Of a stretch of DNA of 64,000 nt, positions 1 through 8,305 are shown one piece after another (positions within the stretch are counted from its first letter, which is position 1; each line of letters begins with the position of its first letter). Under the pieces are notes generated by a model, which did no database searches, had not been told where the DNA came from, and saw only the letters and a program-made list of their open reading frames with translations. This stretch comes from Clostridia bacterium (GTDB lineage: Bacteria > Bacillota > Clostridia > Lachnospirales > Lachnospiraceae): the NCBI GenBank assembly GCA_910575625.1, contig CAJTFD010000003.1:124001-188000 (forward strand), given 5' to 3'. The position numbers and the translations under genes are program-made.

Positions 1-2949
1 GATGCAGTAAGCCCCGTCGTTGCTGCCTTTTCCCATGGGCAGGTCCGCGTTGTTGAAGACGGCCAGCCGGGTGGTGAATCCATAATCCTCGCTGCCCTGG
101 GGCAGGTCGCAGATGGTCGTGGAAAATTCCATGCCGTCGCTGCTGCTTGAGATCCAGGAACATCCACCATCTGCCGCCAGCTTCACGCCCCCTTCCACTT
201 CCTCTTCCGCAGTCACCACAAAAGGAATGGTCTCCTCCGCCTCCGCTTTGAGAAAAAGAGCGCCGTCGAATTCCAATTCGAATCCATTTTTGTATTCTTT
301 TTCTGATTCGAACTCATAACCGATCTTCTTTCCGGATTCCCCCACGGTGGTCCGCACCGCGTTTTTGGAAAGATGCAGGTTTTGTACATTCCCTGGTTTT
401 TTCAGTTCCGCGTCGCTGTGGGGATATGTGGAGGGATCCCCGATGGTCTTTTCGGCAAACGTCTCTTCCGTGACTGGCTTCAGCCCCGTCTCGTCGCCAT
501 ATTTTTCCACAAGCTCATTGTACTCCTCCACCGGGAGATTGGAAAATGCCGGGTCGAGCGCGGCCTGGACATCGTATGTCTCCCAGCTCTCCGGGACGGT
601 GTCCCCCACTTTATAGCCAAATGCGGGCAGGTCCGGATCGACCTTGCGCAGTTCATTGTAATTGTCGATATCCTCCTGTGTGGCCACATAGGCCGGGATC
701 CGTATCTCATAATGATAGATCACCAGCGGTACTGCCAGCACGATGGCCTGGTCTTCGCCGGGCGCGACTATGAATTCAACGGAATCCTTCACCGCGTGGG
801 CGGAGCCGTAACTGCCCACATATCTGCCCATCAGGCCGACTTCAAAACCTCCGCCCACGGTCACTTTTTCACCCAGGATCTTGGGTCCCAGCATGGCCGA
901 CGCCTCAAAATAAAGCCCCAGGCCAAGCCCCCATTCGCCTTCCGTCCCGCTCTTCCTCCCGCACGTGACCGCATAGGAAACCTCGCCGGCGCCGTAGGTC
1001 TCACTGTTATACTGCAGTTCACTCCAGTAAGGCGGGCTCTGGAGCACACTGTACAGTGTGGGCGCGCTCCACCCATACTCCTTGCCTTTATACCGCACAT
1101 CCGTTGTCTTGTCATCGTCCACATTGAGCGGGCAGAGGGTGGGATATCTGCCGGTCCCACCGGGATGATCGGCATTTGTGATGGCGTCGTTGAGTTTTCC
1201 CCGGTCGTCCTGCCATATCCACAGGACGTCCATGGTGGCTTTGTCGCTGTTTCCGGAGAAACTGCCGCACAAGAGCACGATCTGCTCTGTATCCATACCT
1301 CCCATGGAAAATGAACCTGCATATGCGTCGCTGATGAAAGATCTGCTCCCGCCGCCCAGGGATATGGAATGCTCTTTCACAAATGATCCCTCCGAGAGAT
1401 GACCCCTCTCACCGTGGAACCCGAATATATTCCCTTCCAGGAATATCCGTTCCATCCGGTCGTTGGTATAGAGACGTCCCGCCGCCATCGCCGCCGGTTC
1501 CATCATCTGTGCATCTGTCTGGATCAGACTGGAACGGGCTTCCACTTCCTTCGGCGTGCTGCAGGCTTCCTCGTATCTTCTGCTGCTTTCATTCCAGCGG
1601 AAGAGCTGCAGGAGATTCTTGGAAGGATCCAGCGTCCCCACGTCACAGATGCCGCCGATCCCCGTGTTCTTGTAGCCGCCCACGACCAGCTCCTCCACAC
1701 CGTCCCCGTCCACATCGGCATCCAGGGCGGAAGCAAACCGCATACGCATGCTGCCGTATTGGACGTCCTTATTGATGTAACGGCAGATGATCTTATCGGA
1801 CGGAGCGATCCCCTCAAAATGGTAGATCCCCATGGCAGAGCCCTGGCCATAGGACTTATCCTGGCCGTTTTTGGAAGTCATGGGCTGGCTCACATTCACC
1901 ACCAGGTCATCCTGGCCGGAGATCCGTGTGGTCGACAGATCGACCACGGGCATGATCTGCCCATCGTATTCATGGCAGAACACGTTTTGGCCGCCCTCCA
2001 GCTCGCTCAAGCTGAAGGTGTTCAAGACCGTCAGCGCCGCTCCCTCCCCTGGACAGCCGAGGGTCTGGATGATCGGACCGTTATACTGTATGCCCAGCCG
2101 TTTCTTAAATCTCTGTACCGGATAATAGATTGCCACCTCTTCCCGGCCATCCCCGTTAAAATCCCCCGCGGCCATGGTCATATACGCTTTGAGCGTATCG
2201 GCCGAGACCTTCTCTGCAAATTCCGGATCGCCGTCATCTTCGAATGAGAGGGTCCACTGTATCCCTCCGTTTATGTATTTCCACCGGCCTGTCTGCTCGT
2301 CATAGTCATACGATCCCACATACATCTCGCTGGCGGCAGAATCGTGGATCTTATGATCCGGATGATAGACCAGCGTACTTGTCAGGATCTCATCGACGCC
2401 ATCGCCGTCCAGATCCGCCGCACAGGTATCACTCCCGCGGATCTCACACTGATGATCCCCGGACGCATCAAAACTATTTTGGATCTCTGACCCGATCCGA
2501 TCCTGCAGCATATGGTCCAGATCAAAAGAACTGGCAGAGGGCTCCGAAGTTATGTTGTCTGCCACAGATAACCGCACACTATTGTCTGCCGGCGTAAACT
2601 GTCCGATACATAACTCTGAGAAATATGTGGATCCATAGTTCTCCAGCGGATGCTCCGGGTCGTCCGGATCAAATTCCTCCGGCGAGCCGGCGGTCAGTCC
2701 AAACTCTTTATACGCCTCCTTTGGCAGAGCGTTGATCTCATTTTCATATGTCTGGACTTCTTCGGCCGCCCTTTCTTCTGTATACATACCCTCTATAGGA
2801 ACATTCGGGACATCCAAGACATCCGGATCTGCGCTGCCGGCCGCCCGCACCGTCTGTCCGCCCAAGGGCTGGATGCACGGCGCCGCCAGCATGGTACAGG
2901 CCGCTGCCACGCTGATGGCCCTCTTTATAGCTTTCTTCCAATCTCTCAT
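1..2949 (-). CDS. Large secreted FG-GAP/VCBS-like repeat protein (3' end outside window)
   Basis: The frame is open for 983 codons from an ATG at 2949 to the left edge, so the C-terminus is missing. AAGGAGG lies 9 bases before the start. Residues 1-40 form a signal peptide (lysine-rich start, hydrophobic stretch ISVAAACTMLAA). The first half carries several acidic loops of the FG-GAP/calcium-blade kind (DLDGDGVDE, DFNGDGREE, DVDGDGVEELVVGG), which in this fold pack as beta-propeller blades. The second half is acidic and lacks a motif I recognise. It is the last visible gene of a surface operon, one base after the upstream stop. Role inferred: extracellular or cell-wall protein; substrate unknown. 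Confidence 0.8.
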   Translation of the reverse strand, partial: MRDWKKAIKRAISVAAACTMLAAPCIQPLGGQTVRAAGSADPDVLDVPNVPIEGMYTEERAAEEVQTYENEINALPKEAYKEFGLTAGSPEEFDPDDPEHPLENYGSTYFSELCIGQFTPADNSVRLSVADNITSEPSASSFDLDHMLQDRIGSEIQNSFDASGDHQCEIRGSDTCAADLDGDGVDEILTSTLVYHPDHKIHDSAASEMYVGSYDYDEQTGRWKYINGGIQWTLSFEDDGDPEFAEKVSADTLKAYMTMAAGDFNGDGREEVAIYYPVQRFKKRLGIQYNGPIIQTLGCPGEGAALTVLNTFSLSELEGGQNVFCHEYDGQIMPVVDLSTTRISGQDDLVVNVSQPMTSKNGQDKSYGQGSAMGIYHFEGIAPSDKIICRYINKDVQYGSMRMRFASALDADVDGDGVEELVVGGYKNTGIGGICDVGTLDPSKNLLQLFRWNESSRRYEEACSTPKEVEARSSLIQTDAQMMEPAAMAAGRLYTNDRMERIFLEGNIFGFHGERGHLSEGSFVKEHSISLGGGSRSFISDAYAGSFSMGGMDTEQIVLLCGSFSGNSDKATMDVLWIWQDDRGKLNDAITNADHPGGTGRYPTLCPLNVDDDKTTDVRYKGKEYGWSAPTLYSVLQSPPYWSELQYNSETYGAGEVSYAVTCGRKSGTEGEWGLGLGLYFEASAMLGPKILGEKVTVGGGFEVGLMGRYVGSYGSAHAVKDSVEFIVAPGEDQAIVLAVPLVIYHYEIRIPAYVATQEDIDNYNELRKVDPDLPAFGYKVGDTVPESWETYDVQAALDPAFSNLPVEEYNELVEKYGDETGLKPVTEETFAEKTIGDPSTYPHSDAELKKPGNVQNLHLSKNAVRTTVGESGKKIGYEFESEKEYKNGFELEFDGALFLKAEAEETIPFVVTAEEEVEGGVKLAADGGCSWISSSSDGMEFSTTICDLPQGSEDYGFTTRLAVFNNADLPMGKGSNDGAYCI

Positions 2950-2950
2950 A

Positions 2951-3325
2951 TCATAACCGCCTCCTTATCAATATGACCATGACGATCCCGCTCATCACAA
3001 ACACTGCCCCAAAAACAATGGACAAAGCTGTATCCCCGGAGCTCACAGCCTCACGCAGGCCCTCGGCCCGTGATGCGCCTCCCGCAGTGTCCTCCACATG
3101 CGGCAGGCTCCCGGCCTGGGATGGATCATCCGTAGATATCCCCTCGTTTACGTCGACGCCGCTGCCAGCGTCCTCCCCAGGCAATGTCCCGTCTGCCGCC
3201 GCTACCTGGGCTGTCACTTTTGTCTGTCCGGCAGACACGCCGTCCCCGGATAACGTGCCTGCCTGGATGGGCATCCCTATGCAGAGGAACAGCAGGCAAA
3301 AATATACAACAGCTCTTTGGATCAT
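2951..3325 (-). CDS. Small secreted protein with C-terminal membrane anchor
   Basis: This 124-residue protein has an N-terminal signal peptide (MIQRAVVYFCLLFLCIGMPIQAG) and a low-complexity acidic middle. It ends in one hydrophobic helix followed by RRR, the topology of a surface protein anchored by its tail. The sequence before the helix (SSGDTA) resembles the region after a sortase motif, but no LPxTG is present, so sorting is not supported. AGGAGCG lies 5 bases before the ATG. It sits between the 197-residue secreted protein and the large FG-GAP protein. I do not recognise a family. Confidence 0.7.
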   Translation of the reverse strand: MIQRAVVYFCLLFLCIGMPIQAGTLSGDGVSAGQTKVTAQVAAADGTLPGEDAGSGVDVNEGISTDDPSQAGSLPHVEDTAGGASRAEGLREAVSSGDTALSIVFGAVFVMSGIVMVILIRRRL

Positions 3326-3334
3326 CGCACGCTC

Positions 3335-3928
3335 CTATTTATAATCATCCAGCGATGCTATCCTGCTGAAAAAGTTGATCGTGCCCTGGTAATTCCCGGC
3401 CCACGAACTTAAGTCCACCCCATACAACTGGTTCTGATCCAATTTCAGCGTACCCGTGACACTCTCCTCAGCCTTTTCAAATCCTGTGAGCAGATACCCG
3501 TTTGCATAGCGGTTCTGTGCAGATATATCCGCACCGGCGCCATTAAACACAGAATATGAAAGGGTCTTTCCGGCATTTGCAGTATCCCTGCCTGTAAGCT
3601 GGAATCCTCTGCCCCCTGCCGCATCCTTCATCAGAACGACCACCCTGCTGCCTTTTTGCAGCCCTGTGATCTCTTTCGCACTGACCGTATACTCCACCTC
3701 TTTCAGATGCGCAGACGCATTATCCGCAGGCGGCGTCAGTCTGCCAAGATCGATGGTCTCCGGTATGGAGACAAGATACGCCACATCCCCGTTGGCCACA
3801 TTTGCCGTGACCGTCGTATCTCCGGACGGATTGACTTCTGTCAGATCCTGCGCCCCCACCGGAAGGGCGCCAAATACAAGAGCCGCCGCGAGACATACCG
3901 ATATCCCTGTCTTTTTTATCTTCTTCAT
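3335..3928 (-). CDS. Secreted beta-rich surface protein, unknown function
   Basis: A 197-residue protein with a clear signal peptide (KK start, ISVCLAAALVFGALPVGAQ). The mature part has the layout of small beta-sandwich surface domains in Clostridia: a Thr/Val-rich first strand, a strand with the motif SIPETIDLG, and a closing segment SSWAGNYQGTINFF. The tail recalls the C-terminal strands of WxL or camelysin-like proteins, but no full WxL signature is seen. AGGAGGGAG precedes the ATG by about 9 bases. Likely a structural or adhesive cell-envelope protein; the function is an inference. Confidence 0.7.
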   Translation of the reverse strand: MKKIKKTGISVCLAAALVFGALPVGAQDLTEVNPSGDTTVTANVANGDVAYLVSIPETIDLGRLTPPADNASAHLKEVEYTVSAKEITGLQKGSRVVVLMKDAAGGRGFQLTGRDTANAGKTLSYSVFNGAGADISAQNRYANGYLLTGFEKAEESVTGTLKLDQNQLYGVDLSSWAGNYQGTINFFSRIASLDDYK

Positions 3929-3944
3929 CTTCTTGATCTCCCTC

Positions 3945-4436
3945 CTATCCCAACACAGTCAGCGTAAATGCTGAGTCACTGCTGTTCAACTCTTTTTGTC
4001 CATCGTCCATGGCATATCCCTGATAATGGACCACCGCCTGGTACACGCCCGCGCTCAGAGACTGTTCCAATCTGACTTTCTCAAACCCTTTGCCTGGTCC
4101 CAAAAGCCCGGACTCATACAGGACAGTCCCATCTTCCAGCATGAGCGTCGCCTTCAGATAACATGTATTCTCCTTCGGGTTGCCGATGCTCAATCTCAGT
4201 TCCATATCCCCCGCATTCATCTGCGCCCCGCTGTATCCCGGTATCAAGATCTTCTCCTCGATCTTCTCCGGCCCGTCCAGGCCATCGTCCCAGGCCGAGG
4301 CATTGGGATCCACATAGGCGCTCCCGCCGGCGTCCGGTCTTGCCGAAAAATATGTATAGGCCCAATATCCCCCGCCGGCTGCGATCACCGCCAACAGCAA
4401 GGCGATCATGATCTGGTATCTCCTCTTACTCTCCAC
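3945..4436 (-). CDS. Membrane-anchored extracytoplasmic protein, unknown function
   Basis: A 163-residue protein with one N-terminal transmembrane helix (about residues 10-30) and an external domain containing IPGYSGAQMNAGD and ending in NSSDSAFTLTVLG. Proteins of this layout recur beside surface proteins in Lachnospiraceae, as I recall, but I cannot attach a function. The start is a GTG at 4436, because the only nearby ATG is out of frame; GGAGGGG lies about 11 bases upstream and overlaps the end of the preceding lipoprotein gene. Second gene of the surface operon. Confidence 0.7.
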   Translation of the reverse strand: MESKRRYQIMIALLLAVIAAGGGYWAYTYFSARPDAGGSAYVDPNASAWDDGLDGPEKIEEKILIPGYSGAQMNAGDMELRLSIGNPKENTCYLKATLMLEDGTVLYESGLLGPGKGFEKVRLEQSLSAGVYQAVVHYQGYAMDDGQKELNSSDSAFTLTVLG

Positions 4437-4443
4437 GTATCAT

Positions 4444-5214
4444 CTACCCCTCCAAGATGCGCTCCAAAAAATCTTCCGTAGATCCGGTAAACTCCACTTC
4501 CACCTCCGCGCCCTGGTCTATGAGGAATTCCGTAAGCCCATATTCTGTGCCATTATCCGCCCAGTCGTACGTATACCCCAGGCGTGTCCAGGGGCTGGAT
4601 CCATAAAAATAGGAATCCAGCGTATTTTCATCGAACCACTCCTTGAACTCCTCATCCACATCTTCCTCAAAGGCCGTTTTCATACTCCCGTCGGCAGGGT
4701 CATTTTGATATGCCGGGCGGCATACATCGGAAGGGTCCACCCAGAACTCTGTGACCGTGCTGTGTTCCGAATCCGGTGCAAAACCGATCATCTGAGAAAG
4801 ACGCATCTTTGGATCTTCCGCGTCCTCCAGCTCATCTGCATGGGAAGCCATCTCTTTATCCGTAAAAGCCCATACCTGCCCCCATTCCAGTTTTACCTTC
4901 TCCCCCTGGGGATAACTCTCCGGATAATTGTGCCAGGTACATAAGAGCACCCGCCCCTGTTCATCCCAGGTGGTCATCTCATCCTCTTTTGTCAATGTCA
5001 CCAGCGGCAGGATCTCCGACTCTTCTGCAAACACGGCGTCTTCTACCGCCTGCTCATAGAGCGCCTCATCACCCAACGGGACCTGCTCTTCATTTTCTTT
5101 TTCTGCCTGGGACGCTGTGTCCCCATTCCCGCTATCTCCATACCCGCCGCTGGAACAGCCAGCCAGCACCAGAGCGATCACGGCCAGCAGGACAACCGAT
5201 CTTTTCTTCATCAT
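4444..5214 (-). CDS. Lipoprotein, first gene of the surface operon
   Basis: Begins MMKKRSVVLLAVIALVLAGC: a lipoprotein signal with lipobox LAGC, followed by a Ser/Gly linker and an acidic globular domain of about 220 residues with no motif I recognise. An upstream in-frame ATG at 5235 exists, but GAGAGG lies 8 bases before 5214 and would fall inside the longer version, so 5214 is preferred. It faces away from a LytTR/GHKL two-component pair and is probably the promoter-proximal gene of the five-gene surface locus. Confidence 0.7.
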   Translation of the reverse strand: MMKKRSVVLLAVIALVLAGCSSGGYGDSGNGDTASQAEKENEEQVPLGDEALYEQAVEDAVFAEESEILPLVTLTKEDEMTTWDEQGRVLLCTWHNYPESYPQGEKVKLEWGQVWAFTDKEMASHADELEDAEDPKMRLSQMIGFAPDSEHSTVTEFWVDPSDVCRPAYQNDPADGSMKTAFEEDVDEEFKEWFDENTLDSYFYGSSPWTRLGYTYDWADNGTEYGLTEFLIDQGAEVEVEFTGSTEDFLERILEG

Positions 5215-5300
5215 GACCATTTCCTCTCTTTCCATAAAACTTTTAGGCGTTTGCGAAACTCTCCTCCCGATTATAACCGATCTTTTAAGAGAATATGAAG

Positions 5301-5332
5301 TTTTGGGATAAATAACGGATTTTTGGGATAAA
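5301..5332. promoter_or_regulatory. Direct repeat with 20-bp period, candidate LytTR binding site
   Basis: TTTTGGGATAAA occurs twice (5301-5312 and 5321-5332), start to start 20 bp. LytTR-domain regulators bind pairs of direct repeats about two helical turns apart. The pair lies in the gap between the response regulator gene and the divergent lipoprotein operon, 16 bases upstream of the regulator's -35 box. That this regulator binds here is inference. Confidence 0.45.
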
Positions 5333-5348
5333 AAAATAGGAGATGCTT

Positions 5349-5377
5349 TTGCCTTTTCCCCATTTTTTTGTTAGAAT
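5349..5377 (+). promoter_or_regulatory. Promoter of the LytTR/GHKL operon
   Basis: TTGCCT (5349-5354) and TAGAAT (5372-5377) are separated by 17 bases and lie 45 bases before the ATG at 5422. A sigma-A-type match read by eye. Confidence 0.55.
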
Positions 5378-5421
5378 AGTCATAAATTGTAGGATATAGA
5401 AAGGATAAACGGCATTTTTTT

Positions 5422-6147
5422 ATGAATATCGCGATCATCGATGACAACAAGCCGGAATCTGACCTGCTCACCCGCTTCATTGAGGAGTACAGCGAGACGT
5501 ACTCTTTTGAGATCAGGACCTCTTGCTTTTTGAGCGGTGAGGATTTTTTATCTTCCCTGTCCACCTCTATTTACAGTATGGCATTTATGGATATTTTTAT
5601 GAAAGGAATGGATGGCATCCAGACAGCTGAGCATTTATGGGAAAAGGATCCTCAATGTCTAGTGGTGTTCCTGACCGTCAGCCAAGATCACATCTGGGAA
5701 GCCGCCCGGCTCCATTGCTTTGATTATATCGACAAGAAGACATTGACACGTGCACGGATCTTCCATGTACTCTCTGATATCCGCAAAAAACTCCCGCAGT
5801 TAAACCCTCATCTGGATTTTCCCAGCGGGAACAGGCAGATAAGCCTTCCTGTGGATAAGATCCAATACATCTTATCCTCCAACAATTATACCCTGTTCGG
5901 CATGGAGGACGGCCAGGAGAACCGCTACCGCACCCCGTTCGGCGCCATCGCCCAACGGACCAGCGACATAGACCGTTTCCTGCTGTGCAACCGGGGGATC
6001 TTGCTGAACATGGACCATATCATCCGGGAGGAATCCGATGTATATGTGATGAAAGGGGGCCATCGTTTCCCCATCCGCAAGTCCGGGCAGGCTTCCATCA
6101 AACATATCTACCACCAATACCAGTTTAAGAAGCTGGAGACCATGTAA
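5422..6147 (+). CDS. LytTR-family response regulator (AgrA-like)
   Basis: 241 residues. The receiver domain (about 1-125) has the acidic pair D7/D8, phospho-acceptor D57 in AFMDIF, T85 and K105. A LytTR DNA-binding domain spans about 133-235. Family members accept phosphate from a GHKL sensor kinase and bind direct repeats, typically controlling surface or secreted functions. The cognate kinase follows after 12 bases. Orientation opposite to the surface operon, with a direct repeat between, suggests that operon as its target. No agrB or agrD peptide gene is seen nearby. Confidence 0.9.
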   Translation: MNIAIIDDNKPESDLLTRFIEEYSETYSFEIRTSCFLSGEDFLSSLSTSIYSMAFMDIFMKGMDGIQTAEHLWEKDPQCLVVFLTVSQDHIWEAARLHCFDYIDKKTLTRARIFHVLSDIRKKLPQLNPHLDFPSGNRQISLPVDKIQYILSSNNYTLFGMEDGQENRYRTPFGAIAQRTSDIDRFLLCNRGILLNMDHIIREESDVYVMKGGHRFPIRKSGQASIKHIYHQYQFKKLETM

Positions 6148-6159
6148 GGGGAGGGTTTT

Positions 6160-7485
6160 ATGGAACTACTAAATACATGTAAGGAGCTGCTCCCCTGTAT
6201 CGTGATCCTCCCTGTGATCCCGCTGTGTTTTTACCCTGTGCAGGGATACATCCGGTCGCGCATCCCTGTCCTGCTGGCCAAGATCATTTTGAGCCTTGTG
6301 GGATTTTTCAGTTTTTTTGCCCTGCTGACTTTTTTTACACATTTTTTTAACATGGACTTGATCGTCCTGTGTGCCGGCGTCTATTTCTTTTACTTTTATC
6401 ATAAGGAGATCAGCCTGCCCACGCCTAAAAAACTGTTTGTATTTCTTACGGCCTGCCTGGTATGCGTATTTTCTTTTCTGTTCGCCACAATTGTGGACTA
6501 TACGCTGTATCCGACGAGCAATTACCAGAATTCATCCCGGGAATCAATCGTTGCACAGTTTTCCTTTTTACTCATGGTCAACGGACTCTTTTATATCCCC
6601 TTTAAAAAATACCTAGGGTGGATCATCGCCAACTATCACGTGGAACAGGTATGGAAGAGTGTCTGCCTGATCCTTTTGATCTTTGCTCCTATCCTCTCCA
6701 CTTTATTCCCCCATGAGTACCGCAGGATGTATCAGGGGAGGATGTATGGATTGTATCTGGTCATCCTGGTCTGCCTGTTCACTTTTGTCCTGTTGGTCTA
6801 TTTTCTGTTTTACAGGATCACATATGCGCATGTCCGCCAGCAAAAGGTCGAGCACAGCAACCGTATCCTCTCCATGCAAGGAAGCCAGTACCAGCAGCTT
6901 TTGCGGTCTGTCCAGGAAAACAGCCGTATACGGCATGATTTCAGGCAGCAGCTCATCGTCATATCGGAACTTTTGAAACAAAAAGAATACGTGAAACTGG
7001 AAGAATATGTCTATGCCTTCGTGGAAGATACTGAAACAGAATTGAAAGTCTATTCATACTCAGCGGCCGTCAACGCCCTGCTCACCTACTATGGATCCCT
7101 GTGCAAAACGAAGGGTATACAGACCAATCTTTCCCTGCATCTGCCCGATCAGCTCTCGATCTCTGACCAGGATTTCTGTATCATGCTTGGAAATCTCCTG
7201 GAAAATGCGATCTATGGATGCCAGGGTACCACAGACCCTTATATCCACCTGAAGATTCGGCAGACCTCCCCAAATATGCTGGCCATAAAAATAGAAAACC
7301 CCTATGCAGGGGTCTTAAAGAGAGTAAATGGCCGTTTCATCTCCACCCGGCACGGTCAGACCGGACACGGACTGGAATCCGTCAGCATGATCGCGGAGAA
7401 TCACCAGGGCATGGTGGAGATACAGGCCGAAGAGCAGACCTTCACGGTCCGGGTATTGTTACAGATATCGGTGGAACTCTCTTGA
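6160..7485 (+). CDS. GHKL-domain sensor histidine kinase (AgrC-like)
   Basis: 441 residues. About six hydrophobic segments fill residues 10-222, followed by a short coiled linker, the phospho-acceptor motif IRHDFRQQL (H259) and a GHKL ATPase domain with the N box LGNLLENA (343-350) and the G box TGHGLES (401-407). This is the AgrC/ComD type, which in characterised cases senses a peptide through its membrane domain. AAGGGGAGGG precedes the ATG. Paired with the LytTR regulator upstream. The ligand is unknown, and no partner peptide gene is visible. Confidence 0.88.
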   Translation: MELLNTCKELLPCIVILPVIPLCFYPVQGYIRSRIPVLLAKIILSLVGFFSFFALLTFFTHFFNMDLIVLCAGVYFFYFYHKEISLPTPKKLFVFLTACLVCVFSFLFATIVDYTLYPTSNYQNSSRESIVAQFSFLLMVNGLFYIPFKKYLGWIIANYHVEQVWKSVCLILLIFAPILSTLFPHEYRRMYQGRMYGLYLVILVCLFTFVLLVYFLFYRITYAHVRQQKVEHSNRILSMQGSQYQQLLRSVQENSRIRHDFRQQLIVISELLKQKEYVKLEEYVYAFVEDTETELKVYSYSAAVNALLTYYGSLCKTKGIQTNLSLHLPDQLSISDQDFCIMLGNLLENAIYGCQGTTDPYIHLKIRQTSPNMLAIKIENPYAGVLKRVNGRFISTRHGQTGHGLESVSMIAENHQGMVEIQAEEQTFTVRVLLQISVELS

Positions 7486-7497
7486 GGATCCATACGT

Positions 7498-7770
7498 TCA
7501 AGGATCCAGGACAAATGTAAATCTCAGGTTGTCCTCCTCTGCCTGGCCAAGCACCTCAAGGAACCGTTCTCCATAGACACCCAACGCCTCCCTCAGCTTT
7601 CCGCTATGGAAGACCGTGAGTCTTGTGTCGTCTCGGATATCCGTCAGACAGTCATACAGGGCATCCAGATTCGCCCCGTACCAGGCAGGAAGATCCAATC
7701 TTTCAGCCAGAACGCTGTGGAGTTGTTCCCTGTCTCGGATCTGCTCCCCATCCAGCAGCACATCGATCAT
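7498..7770 (-). CDS. Barstar-family ribonuclease inhibitor
   Basis: A 90-residue protein with the barstar pattern: an N-terminal strand MIDVLLDGEQI, then LPAWYGANLDALYDCLTDI, matching the helix-2 region by which barstar plugs the barnase active site. Barstars are cytoplasmic and tightly bind barnase-type RNases. No signal peptide, as expected. The ATG overlaps the stop of the RNase gene (ATGA), so the two are co-translated: toxin-like enzyme first, inhibitor second. It presumably protects the producer from RNase that is not yet exported. Confidence 0.88.
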   Translation of the reverse strand: MIDVLLDGEQIRDREQLHSVLAERLDLPAWYGANLDALYDCLTDIRDDTRLTVFHSGKLREALGVYGERFLEVLGQAEEDNLRFTFVLDP

Positions 7771-8288
7771 CCCTCTTCCTCCCCGTATAACAATCCAAAC
7801 GAGGCATAGTGATCCTCTGTATAATAGATCAGGCCGTCATCGGAGTAGACGATCCGCTTTGCGCCACGGCTGCCTGCGCCCAGTGTGTCGATATCGCACT
7901 CCTTATAACCGCGCCCCTCTTTCTCAGGAAGGATCCCCTCATAATTGCCAAATCGGTCTCCGCCGATACATTTCCCCGGCGCATAGGGCTCCAGAGAGCC
8001 GCCTTCCCAGCCCAGCTTACGTGCCTCCTGTTTTGTTATGAAATTGGAGGGCAGATGATCATACAGATGCAGATAGAGGGCAACTTCTTCTTTGGACGTA
8101 TAACTCCCGTCCTCCGGCAGGTCCTCCGCCTCTTCTTCCTGTCCTGGATCCGCGTCCGCAGCATCCACCACCGCCTCTCCTGCCGCCGCAGACGGCGTGC
8201 TCGTCTGCTCCGCCGTTGTTCTTGCGCCGCAGGCTGTCAAAAGCAGCGCTAACATGAATGATAGGACGATATATATGCGTTTCTTCAT
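7767..8288 (-). CDS. Barnase-like ribonuclease with lipoprotein signal
   Basis: 173 residues. A lipoprotein signal ends at LLTAC (Cys20), followed by an acidic linker (about 21-60) and a barnase/RNase N1-type domain (62-168). Against barnase the key residues are kept: K86 (K27), E130 (E73, general base), R141 (R83), R145 (R87) and H160 (H102). Barnase R59, which contacts both guanine and barstar, is Y116 here. The enzyme should cleave RNA after G. The lipobox predicts a membrane-tethered rather than free secreted form. Followed by its barstar with an ATGA overlap and preceded 17 bases upstream by another lipoprotein gene. Confidence 0.88.
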   Translation of the reverse strand: MKKRIYIVLSFMLALLLTACGARTTAEQTSTPSAAAGEAVVDAADADPGQEEEAEDLPEDGSYTSKEEVALYLHLYDHLPSNFITKQEARKLGWEGGSLEPYAPGKCIGGDRFGNYEGILPEKEGRGYKECDIDTLGAGSRGAKRIVYSDDGLIYYTEDHYASFGLLYGEEEG

Positions 8289-8305
8289 CGATCTACATCC
8301 TTTCT

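Noticed and set aside
373-2247. Plus-strand frames of 313 and 282 codons at 373-1314 and 1399-2247
   Set aside because: The minus strand is one open frame with signal peptide and FG-GAP-like motifs across the whole stretch.
2951-3325. Sortase-anchored protein
   Set aside because: Helix and RRR tail are right, but there is no LPxTG-like motif before them.
5236-7485. Full agr-type quorum system
   Set aside because: Kinase and regulator are present, but no AgrB-like peptidase or AgrD precursor is seen around them.
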